This document shows positions 47,727-55,010 of a stretch of 64,000 nucleotides of DNA, one piece after another. The DNA is from Aequorivita capsosiphonis DSM 23843 (GTDB taxonomy: Bacteria > Bacteroidota > Bacteroidia > Flavobacteriales > Flavobacteriaceae), in the NCBI RefSeq assembly GCF_000429125.1, contig NZ_AUBG01000002.1, positions 62,001 to 126,000 on the forward strand, read 5' to 3'. Within the stretch, counting starts at the first letter, position 1, and each line of letters begins with the position of its first letter. The notes beneath the pieces are model-generated. The model saw nothing but the letters and a program-made list of their open reading frames with translations. It did not search any database and was not told the origin of the DNA. A program made the translations under genes and the position numbers.

Positions 47727-48080
47727 ATGAATGTAGATTTAACTTTTGATCAGTTACCAGAAGCGGTTTCAGTCCTAACAGAAAAAGTTAGGGAATTAAC
47801 CCTATTAATAACTGAGAAACACCAACCAACCGAAAACCCTGAACGCCTTCTTACTGTTCAGGAAACAGCCGAATTTTTCAGCTTATCAATTCCCACTATT
47901 TACAGTAAAGTAAGCAGGGGCGAACTTCCTTATATGAAAAGAGGGAAACGCCTGTACTTTTCAAGGAAAGAGCTTTTGGAGTATTTGAAAGACGGACGAC
48001 AAAAAACAAACGCTGAAATTGAAGCAGAAGCGCACACGTATTTAAGAACCAATAAAAAAGGGCTGAACAATGGAAAATAA
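47727..48080 (+). CDS. Excisionase-like MerR-type HTH protein
   Basis: A 117-residue protein with a MerR/AlpA-like winged helix at residues 35-92: LLTVQETAEFFSLSIPTIYS, then KVSRGELPYMKRGKRLYFSR and KELLEYL, the helix-turn-helix plus wing plus final helix of Bacteroidota excisionases. A basic tail follows. It probably controls excision direction with the integrase and regulates its own operon, as two dyad sequences stand just upstream. The next gene overlaps by 11 bp, so it heads a transcription unit with the replication genes. Confidence 0.88.
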   Translation: MNVDLTFDQLPEAVSVLTEKVRELTLLITEKHQPTENPERLLTVQETAEFFSLSIPTIYSKVSRGELPYMKRGKRLYFSRKELLEYLKDGRQKTNAEIEAEAHTYLRTNKKGLNNGK

Positions 48081-48339
48081 CCAAATGAACAGCCCGCATA
48101 AAAGACAGGCTAAAGATACGAAATGTAGCACACAAAAGGAAGTAGCATTAAAAGCTATATCCAACAATCCAAAGACGATGCTAATGGTTTTTGTTGATAC
48201 CGGAATAAAACGTACAAATATTTGTAAGGTTTTTTCAATATTAACCAGAGAAGGTAAAATTAGGTTTATAGGTAAAGCCCCTTGTAAAGTTTCAACAAAA
48301 AAGGCAGGTTTTTACGTTTCAACTTCAAACGATAGTTAG
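48070..48339 (+). CDS. Small winged-HTH-like protein
   Basis: An 89-residue basic protein. After a polar start, STQKEVALKAISNNPKTMLM and VFVDTGIKRTNICKVFSILT form a helix-turn-helix, then REGKIRFIGKAPCKVSTKKA a two-stranded wing, as in small phage and element regulators. It overlaps the excisionase-like gene by 11 bp and ends 3 bp before the helicase gene, so the three are co-translated. It may act as a replication or transcription regulator; not established. Confidence 0.7.
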   Translation: MENNQMNSPHKRQAKDTKCSTQKEVALKAISNNPKTMLMVFVDTGIKRTNICKVFSILTREGKIRFIGKAPCKVSTKKAGFYVSTSNDS

Positions 48340-48342
48340 GAT

Positions 48343-49509
48343 ATGGAAGCGAAGAAATTAAACCCACAATTTGAAGACTTGAACAGTCCTGAAACTTTTA
48401 TAAAACATATTCACGGACTAAGTGAGGCACTAAAAAAAGAACCCGATACAAGCGATTTAAACGAGGTTTTGAAGAGATTGGAAGTAAGGGCGACCGATGA
48501 ACTGAAACCGCCTAAAATCGCTTGGGTGCAGGAAAACGATAACGATACAGCCATACTTGGAACACTTGGAAACTTTTCTTTAATAATTGGAAAAGCAAAA
48601 AGCCGAAAATCCTATTTTATCAATATTGCCGTTTCCGCAGTACTCAATAAAGATTTACTACTTAATCAATTTGCAGGGCGTTTACCGTTCGATAAAAGAA
48701 AGGTACTATACTTTGATACTGAACAAGGAAAGTACCACGTACAGTTAGCTTTAAAACGTATTTGCAGACAGATTAATATTGATATTCCCGAAGATTTAAA
48801 GGTTTACCATTTAAGAAGCAAAAACCCAAGTGAACGTCTTAAAATAATTGAACACGCTATTTATAATACCGATAATGTGGGCTTTGTGGTTATTGATGGA
48901 ATTAAGGATTTAGTAACCTCCATAAATGACGAAGCAGAAGCCACGATGATCGCCAGTAAGTTATTGAAATGGACTGAGGAAAAGGAAATGCACATTGTAA
49001 CGGTATTGCACCAAAACAAAGGTGACAATAACGCAAGAGGGCATATTGGTACGGAATTACAAAACAAAGCTGAAACCGTTTTATCCATTACCAAAAACGC
49101 ACAGGATAAAGATATTTCAATTGTGGAAGCTGAGTATTGCCGAAACAAAGAGCCTGAGCCGTTCGCATTTGAAATAAGCGAAGATGATATACCAATATTA
49201 GTTGAAGACTTTGAAATAAGAACCGAAACCAAAAAGAACAAATTTGATATTTCAGATTTAGAAGATTATAAAAAGTTTCAATTATTAACTGAAGTATTCA
49301 GCAAGGGCGAAAGTTTCACATATTCAGATTTAAGGATTCAAATACAAATAGCCTACAAAAAGCAATTTCAAAAACCATTAGGCGACAATAGAGCGAAGGA
49401 GTTAATAACGATTTGCAAAAATAATGATTGGTTAAAACAGGAAAAAGCTAAAGCCCCTTACTTCTTAGGAGAGTATCAAGGTTTAGAAGATCAAAACAAT
49501 TTCTTTTAA
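48343..49509 (+). CDS. RecA-fold replicative helicase-like ATPase (RepA/DnaB type)
   Basis: A 388-residue AAA-25/RecA-fold ATPase. The P-loop reads IIGKAKSRKSYFINIAV near residue 80: the G before K-S is replaced by R. Walker B is VGFVVIDGIKDLV near 187, with MHIVTVLHQNKGDNNARGHIG, the hexameric-helicase motif of RepA-like proteins, near 220. A C-terminal wing-like region follows. It probably unwinds DNA for the element's replication together with the primase gene downstream. The changed P-loop recurs in relatives from Bacteroidota elements as I recall, so it may still bind ATP. Confidence 0.85.
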   Translation: MEAKKLNPQFEDLNSPETFIKHIHGLSEALKKEPDTSDLNEVLKRLEVRATDELKPPKIAWVQENDNDTAILGTLGNFSLIIGKAKSRKSYFINIAVSAVLNKDLLLNQFAGRLPFDKRKVLYFDTEQGKYHVQLALKRICRQINIDIPEDLKVYHLRSKNPSERLKIIEHAIYNTDNVGFVVIDGIKDLVTSINDEAEATMIASKLLKWTEEKEMHIVTVLHQNKGDNNARGHIGTELQNKAETVLSITKNAQDKDISIVEAEYCRNKEPEPFAFEISEDDIPILVEDFEIRTETKKNKFDISDLEDYKKFQLLTEVFSKGESFTYSDLRIQIQIAYKKQFQKPLGDNRAKELITICKNNDWLKQEKAKAPYFLGEYQGLEDQNNFF

Positions 49510-49512
49510 GTA

Positions 49513-49599
49513 CGGTTTAGTTTAAAGCGTTATATACGCTTTTAAACTGTTAAACCGATAATAGGCAAAGTTTAGTAAACCAGTTTAAACCGTAAACCG
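49513..49599. other. Repeat-rich candidate replication origin
   Basis: Between the helicase and primase genes lies a 45-bp imperfect inverted repeat (49513-49557): CGGTTTAGTTTAAAGCG, centre TTATATA, CGCTTTTAAACTGTTAAACCG. It is followed by more GTTTAAAC/GGTTTA/TAAACC words to the ATG at 49600. An AT-rich centre flanked by dyads and iteron-like words next to helicase and primase genes is what a phage-satellite or plasmid origin looks like. It could instead be an operator. Confidence 0.5.
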
Positions 49600-50916
49600 A
49601 TGAATAAAGAGTACAGATACATATTAGATAAAAGCAGTAAAAAACATCTTTGTCCTGAATGTGGAAAGAAACGATTTGTAAAATTTCTTGATACTGAAAT
49701 AGGGGAATATTTACCCGATGTTTACGGACGTTGTGATAAAGGGGATGGACATTATTTTTTAGACCCCTATACAGACGGCTACGCAAAAAATATACAGGAG
49801 CAGAAAAACGGAATACAAACTGACTGGAAACCTCAGCGACCAACCATAAAACGAAGGCCAAAACTTATAACCGTATTTATACCAGTCGAGGTGCTGAAAC
49901 AAACCTTATCGGGTTATGACAAAAACACATTTATTCAAAACCTACTTTTAAACGTTCCCTTTCCTTTTCAGGTGCAGGATATTGAGAGTGTTATTTCATT
50001 ATACCGATTGGGAACAATTAAGAACAGTTACCGATCAGGAGCGGTTACATTTCCCTTTATTGATATTGAAAATAATATTAGAACTATTCAAGTAAAGCAA
50101 TTTGATAAAACAAACCACACCACAGGCACGGACTTTTTACATTCAATAATTGAAAAGCACCACATTAGAAAATCAAAGCCTTTGCCCCAATGGTTAACCG
50201 CTTATAATAACAATGAAATAAAGGTTTCTTGCTTGTTTGGGGAACACTTTTTAAAACAATACCAAAGCGCAAAAGTTTTCTTATTTGAAGCACCCAAGAC
50301 CGCTATTTATGGAACATTATATTTCGGATTTCCTGAAACTTCAAATATTGTTTGTTTAGCAGTTTATAATCTGAGCAGTTTAAACCTTGAAAAATGCAAA
50401 GCTCTAAAAGGCAGAAACGTCTATTTATTTCCTGACTTATCACAAGACGGAAAAGCTTTTAATCTATGGAGCAACAAAGCCCAAGAGATACAAGAGCAGT
50501 TAGAGGGCGCACGCTTTACCGTTTCTGATCTTTTGGAACAGTTAGCCCCTGAGGAGGACAAAGACCAGGGAAAGGATATTGCGGACTATCTTATAAAATT
50601 GGACTGGCAACAATTCAGAAAATTAAAAGAATATCCAAAACCTGAACCAGTTGAAAAATTTGAAGCACCTCAGCCCGATAAGCAGGAAGAACAGGAACTT
50701 ATTAAAACCCAAGAAGATGACAGAATTAAAAAACTTAGAAACAGAGTTGCAGATCTTAGAAAAAAAATTGCGGGAGTTGAAATGGAGTGTAAAAGTTTGG
50801 AAAGTACATTTATACAGGCTTCAGAGAGGTGCAAGGTTAAATGGTATTGTCCTGAATATATTAAAGAACCACCAACAGCCAACAAACTAAGAGAATTAAT
50901 ATACTGGACTTCTTGA
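49600..50916 (+). CDS. Zinc-finger/Toprim primase-like protein (DUF6371-type)
   Basis: A 438-residue protein. Residues about 18-50 form a zinc ribbon (HLCPECGKKRFVKF, YGRCD). The middle holds a Toprim-like core: the first Glu in VFLFEAPKTAIYGTLYFGF near 230 and the D-x-S-x-D form in VYLFPDLSQDGKAFNLW near 280. The C-terminal region is a charged coiled coil (KKLRNRVADLRKKIAGVEME). This layout is that of element-borne primases that start replication at the element's own origin. It stands after the helicase gene, separated by the repeat-rich region. Confidence 0.82.
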   Translation: MNKEYRYILDKSSKKHLCPECGKKRFVKFLDTEIGEYLPDVYGRCDKGDGHYFLDPYTDGYAKNIQEQKNGIQTDWKPQRPTIKRRPKLITVFIPVEVLKQTLSGYDKNTFIQNLLLNVPFPFQVQDIESVISLYRLGTIKNSYRSGAVTFPFIDIENNIRTIQVKQFDKTNHTTGTDFLHSIIEKHHIRKSKPLPQWLTAYNNNEIKVSCLFGEHFLKQYQSAKVFLFEAPKTAIYGTLYFGFPETSNIVCLAVYNLSSLNLEKCKALKGRNVYLFPDLSQDGKAFNLWSNKAQEIQEQLEGARFTVSDLLEQLAPEEDKDQGKDIADYLIKLDWQQFRKLKEYPKPEPVEKFEAPQPDKQEEQELIKTQEDDRIKKLRNRVADLRKKIAGVEMECKSLESTFIQASERCKVKWYCPEYIKEPPTANKLRELIYWTS

Positions 50917-50922
50917 AAACGT

Positions 50923-50936
50923 TTTGATTAATCAAA
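50923..50936. promoter_or_regulatory. 14-bp palindrome TTTGATTAATCAAA
   Basis: Perfect palindrome just after the primase gene and 58 bp before the GRPKGS-type gene; a possible operator for the second half of the element. Confidence 0.45.
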
Positions 50937-50994
50937 GCTTTTCAAATCAGTATAACCCACTAAAATCGAATAAACAATACTTAATTTATTAAAA

Positions 50995-51252
50995 ATGGAT
51001 ACAAAAGCAGGAAGACCAAAAGGGAGCCAAAACAAAGCCACAGCAGAAGTACGGGATAAATTCAGGGAATTGGTAGAAAATAATATTTCAAAATTTCAAG
51101 ACGATTTGGATTCTTTGGAGCCGATAGACCGCTTAAAGATAGTATTGCAGTTATCTAAATTTATTTTACCTACTCTTAAAGCAACGGAACTAAAAACCGA
51201 TGTTACAAAGCGAGAGCCTGTAAGAATTGTATTTAAGACAATCGAACATTAA
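50995..51252 (+). CDS. GRPKGS-motif protein (terminase-small-subunit-neighbour type, DUF5681-like)
   Basis: An 85-residue protein starting MDTKAGRPKGSQNKATAEVR, followed by a helical part (FRELVENNISKFQDDLDSLE, RLKIVLQLSKFILPTLKATE). The GRPKGSxNK motif is an AT-hook-like DNA contact found in small proteins next to, or acting as, the small terminase subunit in Bacteroidota prophages. No large terminase is present. In a phage satellite such a protein would redirect packaging; in other elements it may only bind DNA. The link is by similarity from memory, not a search. Confidence 0.65.
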   Translation: MDTKAGRPKGSQNKATAEVRDKFRELVENNISKFQDDLDSLEPIDRLKIVLQLSKFILPTLKATELKTDVTKREPVRIVFKTIEH

Positions 51253-51257
51253 CAAAA

Positions 51258-51461
51258 ATGCAAGTAGAGATAAACTCAATAAACGAATTAATATATTTTA
51301 TAAAATCCAAACCTTTAAAGATGGATCAGTTAAAACGGATACTTGCAGAGGGTTATAATATCTTTATTGATGAGGAAACCAAAGAAGAGATTATTTACTT
51401 TTTAGAAAAATATAAAGATTCTGAAAATATACCTTTATTTATAACTGATCCTTTGGAATAG
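51258..51461 (+). CDS. Small acidic protein, unknown
   Basis: A 67-residue protein, rich in Glu/Ile/Lys: VEINSINELIYFIKSKPLKM, then LKRILAEGYNIFIDEETKEE. It starts 5 bp after the GRPKGS-type gene and ends before a terminator, so the two share a transcript. No family recognised. Its size and charge would fit a partner or inhibitor of the preceding protein, which is a guess. Confidence 0.6.
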   Translation: MQVEINSINELIYFIKSKPLKMDQLKRILAEGYNIFIDEETKEEIIYFLEKYKDSENIPLFITDPLE

Positions 51462-51483
51462 ATTGAAAGTATTTATTATGTAG

Positions 51484-51518
51484 ACCGCTTCTAAACTTTA
51501 ATAGTTTGAAGGCGGTTT
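51484..51518 (+). terminator. Terminator of the element's main transcript
   Basis: CCGCTTCTAAACT-N4-AGTTTGAAGGCGG followed by TTTTAT, a 12-bp stem. It separates the replication/packaging-like genes from the lipoprotein gene. Confidence 0.8.
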
Positions 51519-51563
51519 TATATTGACTAAAAAATAAGAAGTATTTTAAACGTCCGAATTAAC

Positions 51564-51571
51564 TACATTTG
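51564..51571 (+). promoter_or_regulatory. -7 box TACATTTG for the lipoprotein gene
   Basis: Perfect TAnnTTTG match 28 bp before the ATG, just after the terminator: the lipoprotein gene is an independent transcription unit. A -33 TTG at the right distance was not found. Confidence 0.5.
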
Positions 51572-51599
51572 TTAAAATCTAACCGTTAAATATTTCAAA

Positions 51600-52085
51600 A
51601 TGAAAGTTTTTTTTACATTTCTAATTTTATCAATTACAGTATTTAGCTGTAAAGCACCTCAGCCAGTTGTAAATATTGGAACTATTTCCGAAACAATGAC
51701 AATTGAGGAAAATAAAGATGATTTATATATAAAATCCAATAACTGGATGGTCGAAACCTTCGTTTCAGCAAAAAGCGTGGTTCAATTTTCTGACAAAGAA
51801 ACTGGAATTGTTACTGGAAGATATCTTTTAAAAGAAACCTTTAAAGAACAAAACGGCATAAAAGTCCCGATTAATAGTATATATGCAATAATTAAGATTC
51901 AAGTAAAAGATAATGCTTGCAAGATTAGCATTACACCAGAAGAATTTTATGAGTCTAGAAGTTTTACTAAAAACAACCCAATGAATATTGATGAAAGCAT
52001 GATAAGATTCGAAATAGGACGTTTAATTTCATCTTATAAGAACTATATAGAAACTGATAATACTTTAGACTTCTATCAAGATTAA
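51600..52085 (+). CDS. Lipoprotein cargo of the element (DUF4468-like)
   Basis: A 161-residue protein with lipoprotein signal MKVFFTFLILSITVFSCKAP: the lipobox-like VFSC places the lipidated Cys at residue 17. The mature part (DLYIKSNNWMVETFVSAKSV, VQFSDKETGIVTGRYLL, YAIIKIQVKDNACKISITPE) resembles DUF4468 proteins with a TBP-like fold. It is anchored in the inner or outer membrane facing the periplasm. Having its own promoter box and a terminator before it, it is arranged like a phage 'moron' or element cargo gene, which may change the host surface. Function unknown. Confidence 0.7.
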   Translation: MKVFFTFLILSITVFSCKAPQPVVNIGTISETMTIEENKDDLYIKSNNWMVETFVSAKSVVQFSDKETGIVTGRYLLKETFKEQNGIKVPINSIYAIIKIQVKDNACKISITPEEFYESRSFTKNNPMNIDESMIRFEIGRLISSYKNYIETDNTLDFYQD

Positions 52086-52160
52086 TCAATCTACGCATCA
52101 CGGAAAATAACTATACCCATCTTGTTGATAAATTACTTTATATTTAGTTTTAACCCCCTC

Positions 52161-52182
52161 TTTTGCTAACATTTTGCTAACA
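52161..52182 (+). repeat. Two tandem 11-bp repeats, candidate integrase arm sites (right)
   Basis: Two exact copies of TTTTGCTAACA head to tail, same orientation and period as the three near the left end. Confidence 0.75.
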
Positions 52183-52188
52183 CACAAA

Positions 52189-52223
52189 AAAACGGTTAAC
52201 TCAATTAAGCGTTAACCGTTTGA
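52189..52223 (-). terminator. Terminator of the restored tRNA-Arg
   Basis: AACGGTTAAC-N10-GTTAACCGTT; on the minus strand followed by T7. It lies inside the element, so the element brings its own terminator for the tRNA it rebuilds. Confidence 0.75.
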
Positions 52224-52231
52224 TTTATAAG

Positions 52232-52305
<74 letters not shown>

Positions 52306-52325
52306 ATTATTTTTTTAATCAGACT

Positions 52326-52384
52326 CTGTTGGGATCGTCCCGATTAGAAATCGGGATGCTCTATACAGCTGAGCGATGTAACAA
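52326..52384 (-). pseudogene. tRNA-Arg(TCT) relic without T-arm
   Basis: Minus-strand D-arm GCTCAGCTGTATAGAGC and anticodon arm CCCGA-TTTCTAA-TCGGG (TCT) are clear, but after GGGACGATCCCAACAGAGTC the T-arm and 3' acceptor are gone. It lies directly upstream of the intact tRNA-Arg. Its anticodon stem matches that of remnants A and B, not that of the intact gene. Confidence 0.8.
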
Positions 52385-52398
52385 TTACCATTAAAAAT

Positions 52399-52435
52399 AA
52401 AAAAGCCGAACAATGTTTAATTGTCCGGCTTTTTG
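52399..52435 (-). terminator. Terminator of tRNA-Pro
   Basis: AAAAAGCCG and CGGCTTTTT arms around an ACAAT/ATTGT inner stem: a strong hairpin with T-run in both directions. Confidence 0.8.
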
Positions 52436-52510
52436 TCGGGGTGGCAGGATTCGAACCTGCGACCTCCTGCTCCCAAAGCAGGCGCGATAACCGGGCTACG
52501 CTACACCCCG
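52436..52510 (-). tRNA. tRNA-Pro (anticodon TGG)
   Basis: Acceptor CGGGGTG/CACCCCG with A73, anticodon arm CCTGC-TTTGGGA-GCAGG, T-arm GCAGG-TTCGAAT-CCTGC. The cloverleaf is complete; CCA is not encoded. Confidence 0.95.
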
Positions 52511-52600
52511 AAAAAGTTCTTTCGAACTTTAACACTTAAAACATTAAAAACTTATTCTAAATCCGGCAACTTAGAAATTCTATTTGTTTTTATGTCAATG

Positions 52601-52684
52601 CGGAGAGACAGGGACTCGAACCCTGGCGACGGTTACCCGTCGACAGATTAGCAATCTGCTCCGTTACCACTCCGGCACCTCTCC
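52601..52684 (-). tRNA. tRNA-Ser (anticodon GCT)
   Basis: Acceptor GGAGAGG/TCTCTCC with G73, anticodon arm GCAGA-TTGCTAA-TCTGT, a long variable arm CGACGGGTAACCGTCG as in class II tRNAs, and T-arm CAGGG-TTCGAGT-CCCTG. Confidence 0.95.
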
Positions 52685-52834
52685 AATTTTTTTATGAACG
52701 TGCATCCTCAAATGCGAGTGCAAATATAGATTTATTAATGATACAACCCAAACAAAAAATCACGTTTTTTTTATAAAATTTAATTGACCTAATTATGAGC
52801 ATATTGCAAACTCAAAAAATGACTTTAAAATAAT

Positions 52835-54880
52835 CTATTCCGGATATTCCACCCTCAAATGGTAAATATTGTTCAATTTCTTTTTCAGCACCTTCTTGAT
52901 CATTTCTATTTCCTTGAGGGTAATATTGGCATTTAAAAACTGACCTTGCGCCATTTGATTGTTGATTATCTTTTCAACAAACTCATCAATAATTGAGGAA
53001 GAAGGTTCTTTTAAACTTTTACTGGCCGCTTCTACACTGTCGGCCATCATCAGGATTGCGGTTTCTTTTGAAAATGGTATTGGGCCTGGATAAATAAAAT
53101 CTTCCTTGTTAGCCTCTCCCAGTTGCTCTCTTTCCTTTCTGTAAAAATAATAAACGAGACTCGTTCCGTGATGGGTTCGTATAAAATCAATCACGCGATC
53201 TGGTAGGTTGTGCTTTCTGGCTATTTCTATTCCTTTAATTACATGGTCTATAATTATTTTGGCACTTTCTTTTGGATCCAGTTCATTATGAGAATTAACT
53301 GAGTTTGCCTGATTTTCAGTAAACATGGTGGGGTTCAACATTTTTCCCACATCGTGATACAGTGCTCCTACCCTGACCAACATACTGTTGGCTCCAATCT
53401 CATTTGCGGAAGCTTCAGCTAGATTCGCGACGTTTAAGGAATGGTGAAACGTTCCCGGTGCTTTGTTTGATAGTTCCTTTAATAACTTTGAATTGGTATC
53501 GCTCAGTTCTAACAGGGAAACATCTGAAACCAAACCGAAAATCTTTTCATAAAAATAAATCAATGGATGCGCAAAAAGTGTTGCCAAACCGCAGAGAATG
53601 AAATACTGGAAATTCTGCCATTCCATTGTCTGGATGTTACCTTCCTGAATAACGAAAAAGGCGAAATAACCGAGAATATAAATCAAGGTTATCTGTCCAA
53701 CAGAAATAAAGAGATTGGCTCTTTTATACAATTCTGAAACAGTAAGAATTGTAACAATACCTGCAATAAACTGCAGGAACATATATTCAAAACTGTTGGG
53801 AACTATAAAACCGAGCAAAAGAATGGTCAAAACGTGGACAAATAGCCCGACGCGCGGATCGAAAAATGCTTTTAGTATAAGCGGCAGGATACAGATAGGC
53901 ACCACGTAAACATAGTCTGCGTGTACTTTCAACACTAATGTGGTTAGAAAAACCATCAAAAAGATGTTGAAAAATATAAATGTGACCTTTGTATTGTTGT
54001 TGTATATATAAGGTCTGTAATTTTTCAGAAATAGAAAAAGCATTAAAAACACCAGTGAAACAAGCATGGAATACCCCACCAGCAACCACAAATAATTGTT
54101 CTTGCTCCAAATCTGACTGTCAAATTCAGCTTTTAATGAATTTAATATCTGAAACTTATCACCCTCAACAACTTCACCTTTGGCAATAATTCTACCACCT
54201 TTTTCAATGACTCCCCTGTTGGGGTTTAATGCTTTTATTTCAGCATTTATAGCCGTTTCAGTTAATTTAGAATTGAGTTTTACGTTGGAGGTTATTACTT
54301 CACTTAAAATGGTATAGAGCAGCGCTTGAATATCTTCGGTTTTACTCTTTTCTACGAGATCCCGAACTTTTTTATTGAGATTGTCTTTCTTAAAAATCTG
54401 CGAATAGGTGCGTTCCGCAATCTCATTCCCCTTTTTTAGGTAAATAAGCCTGTCACCATCATACGCGTGGATTTCATCAGTAACCCCGTTTTTATAGGCA
54501 TCGGCAATAAAGCGTTCTCCCAATCTTTCAACCGTCCGTGCCGGAGTGGTATAAAGGCTGTCTATATATGTTGTTTTTAGGTTGTTTTGGAAATCTTCTA
54601 CAACTTCCTGCTGTACTTCACTGTCATATTCAAAATACGGGACAGCATTGGCTCTAATTTTTTCCCTTTCCTTTTTAAGAGTGTCCTCATCTTTTTTAAT
54701 GGTGAAACTGAAGGGCGCATAAAGGTTTTCATACTGCCAAGGCTTTCCTTTTTGGAAATTATACTTAAATTGCCCTCCTTTCGGCAGAAAATAAATAACT
54801 AATAGCGTAGAAAATATGAAAAGAAAAACCTTATAAATAAGGGATTGATTTTTTGCGAACAAAGAAAAAAGGTTCTTCAT
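52835..54880 (-). CDS. 7TM-HD phosphohydrolase (PgpH-like c-di-AMP phosphodiesterase)
   Basis: A 681-residue inner-membrane protein. One N-terminal helix (VFLFIFSTLLVIYFLPKGG), a 7TMR-HDED extracellular domain to about residue 260, seven helices to about 460, then a cytoplasmic HD domain: GTFHHSLNVANLAEASANEI near 478, LVRVGALYHDVGKML (the H-D pair), VIDFIRTHHGTSLVYYFY and AILMMADSVEAASKSL. In Firmicutes PgpH degrades cyclic di-AMP to pApA; the same activity is likely here. No sensor ligand is known. It is divergent to the thiolase gene. Confidence 0.92.
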   Translation of the reverse strand: MKNLFSLFAKNQSLIYKVFLFIFSTLLVIYFLPKGGQFKYNFQKGKPWQYENLYAPFSFTIKKDEDTLKKEREKIRANAVPYFEYDSEVQQEVVEDFQNNLKTTYIDSLYTTPARTVERLGERFIADAYKNGVTDEIHAYDGDRLIYLKKGNEIAERTYSQIFKKDNLNKKVRDLVEKSKTEDIQALLYTILSEVITSNVKLNSKLTETAINAEIKALNPNRGVIEKGGRIIAKGEVVEGDKFQILNSLKAEFDSQIWSKNNYLWLLVGYSMLVSLVFLMLFLFLKNYRPYIYNNNTKVTFIFFNIFLMVFLTTLVLKVHADYVYVVPICILPLILKAFFDPRVGLFVHVLTILLLGFIVPNSFEYMFLQFIAGIVTILTVSELYKRANLFISVGQITLIYILGYFAFFVIQEGNIQTMEWQNFQYFILCGLATLFAHPLIYFYEKIFGLVSDVSLLELSDTNSKLLKELSNKAPGTFHHSLNVANLAEASANEIGANSMLVRVGALYHDVGKMLNPTMFTENQANSVNSHNELDPKESAKIIIDHVIKGIEIARKHNLPDRVIDFIRTHHGTSLVYYFYRKEREQLGEANKEDFIYPGPIPFSKETAILMMADSVEAASKSLKEPSSSIIDEFVEKIINNQMAQGQFLNANITLKEIEMIKKVLKKKLNNIYHLRVEYPE

Positions 54881-55010
54881 AAAATTATAACTTGTAGTAA
54901 AGGTATAAATAAGGAATGAGTTATCCCAAAACCATTACCTGCAAAGATTGATATTTAAGTTAGAAATATGTAATTTCGCAGTCCTTATTTCAAATATAAA
55001 AAACAGTAGC

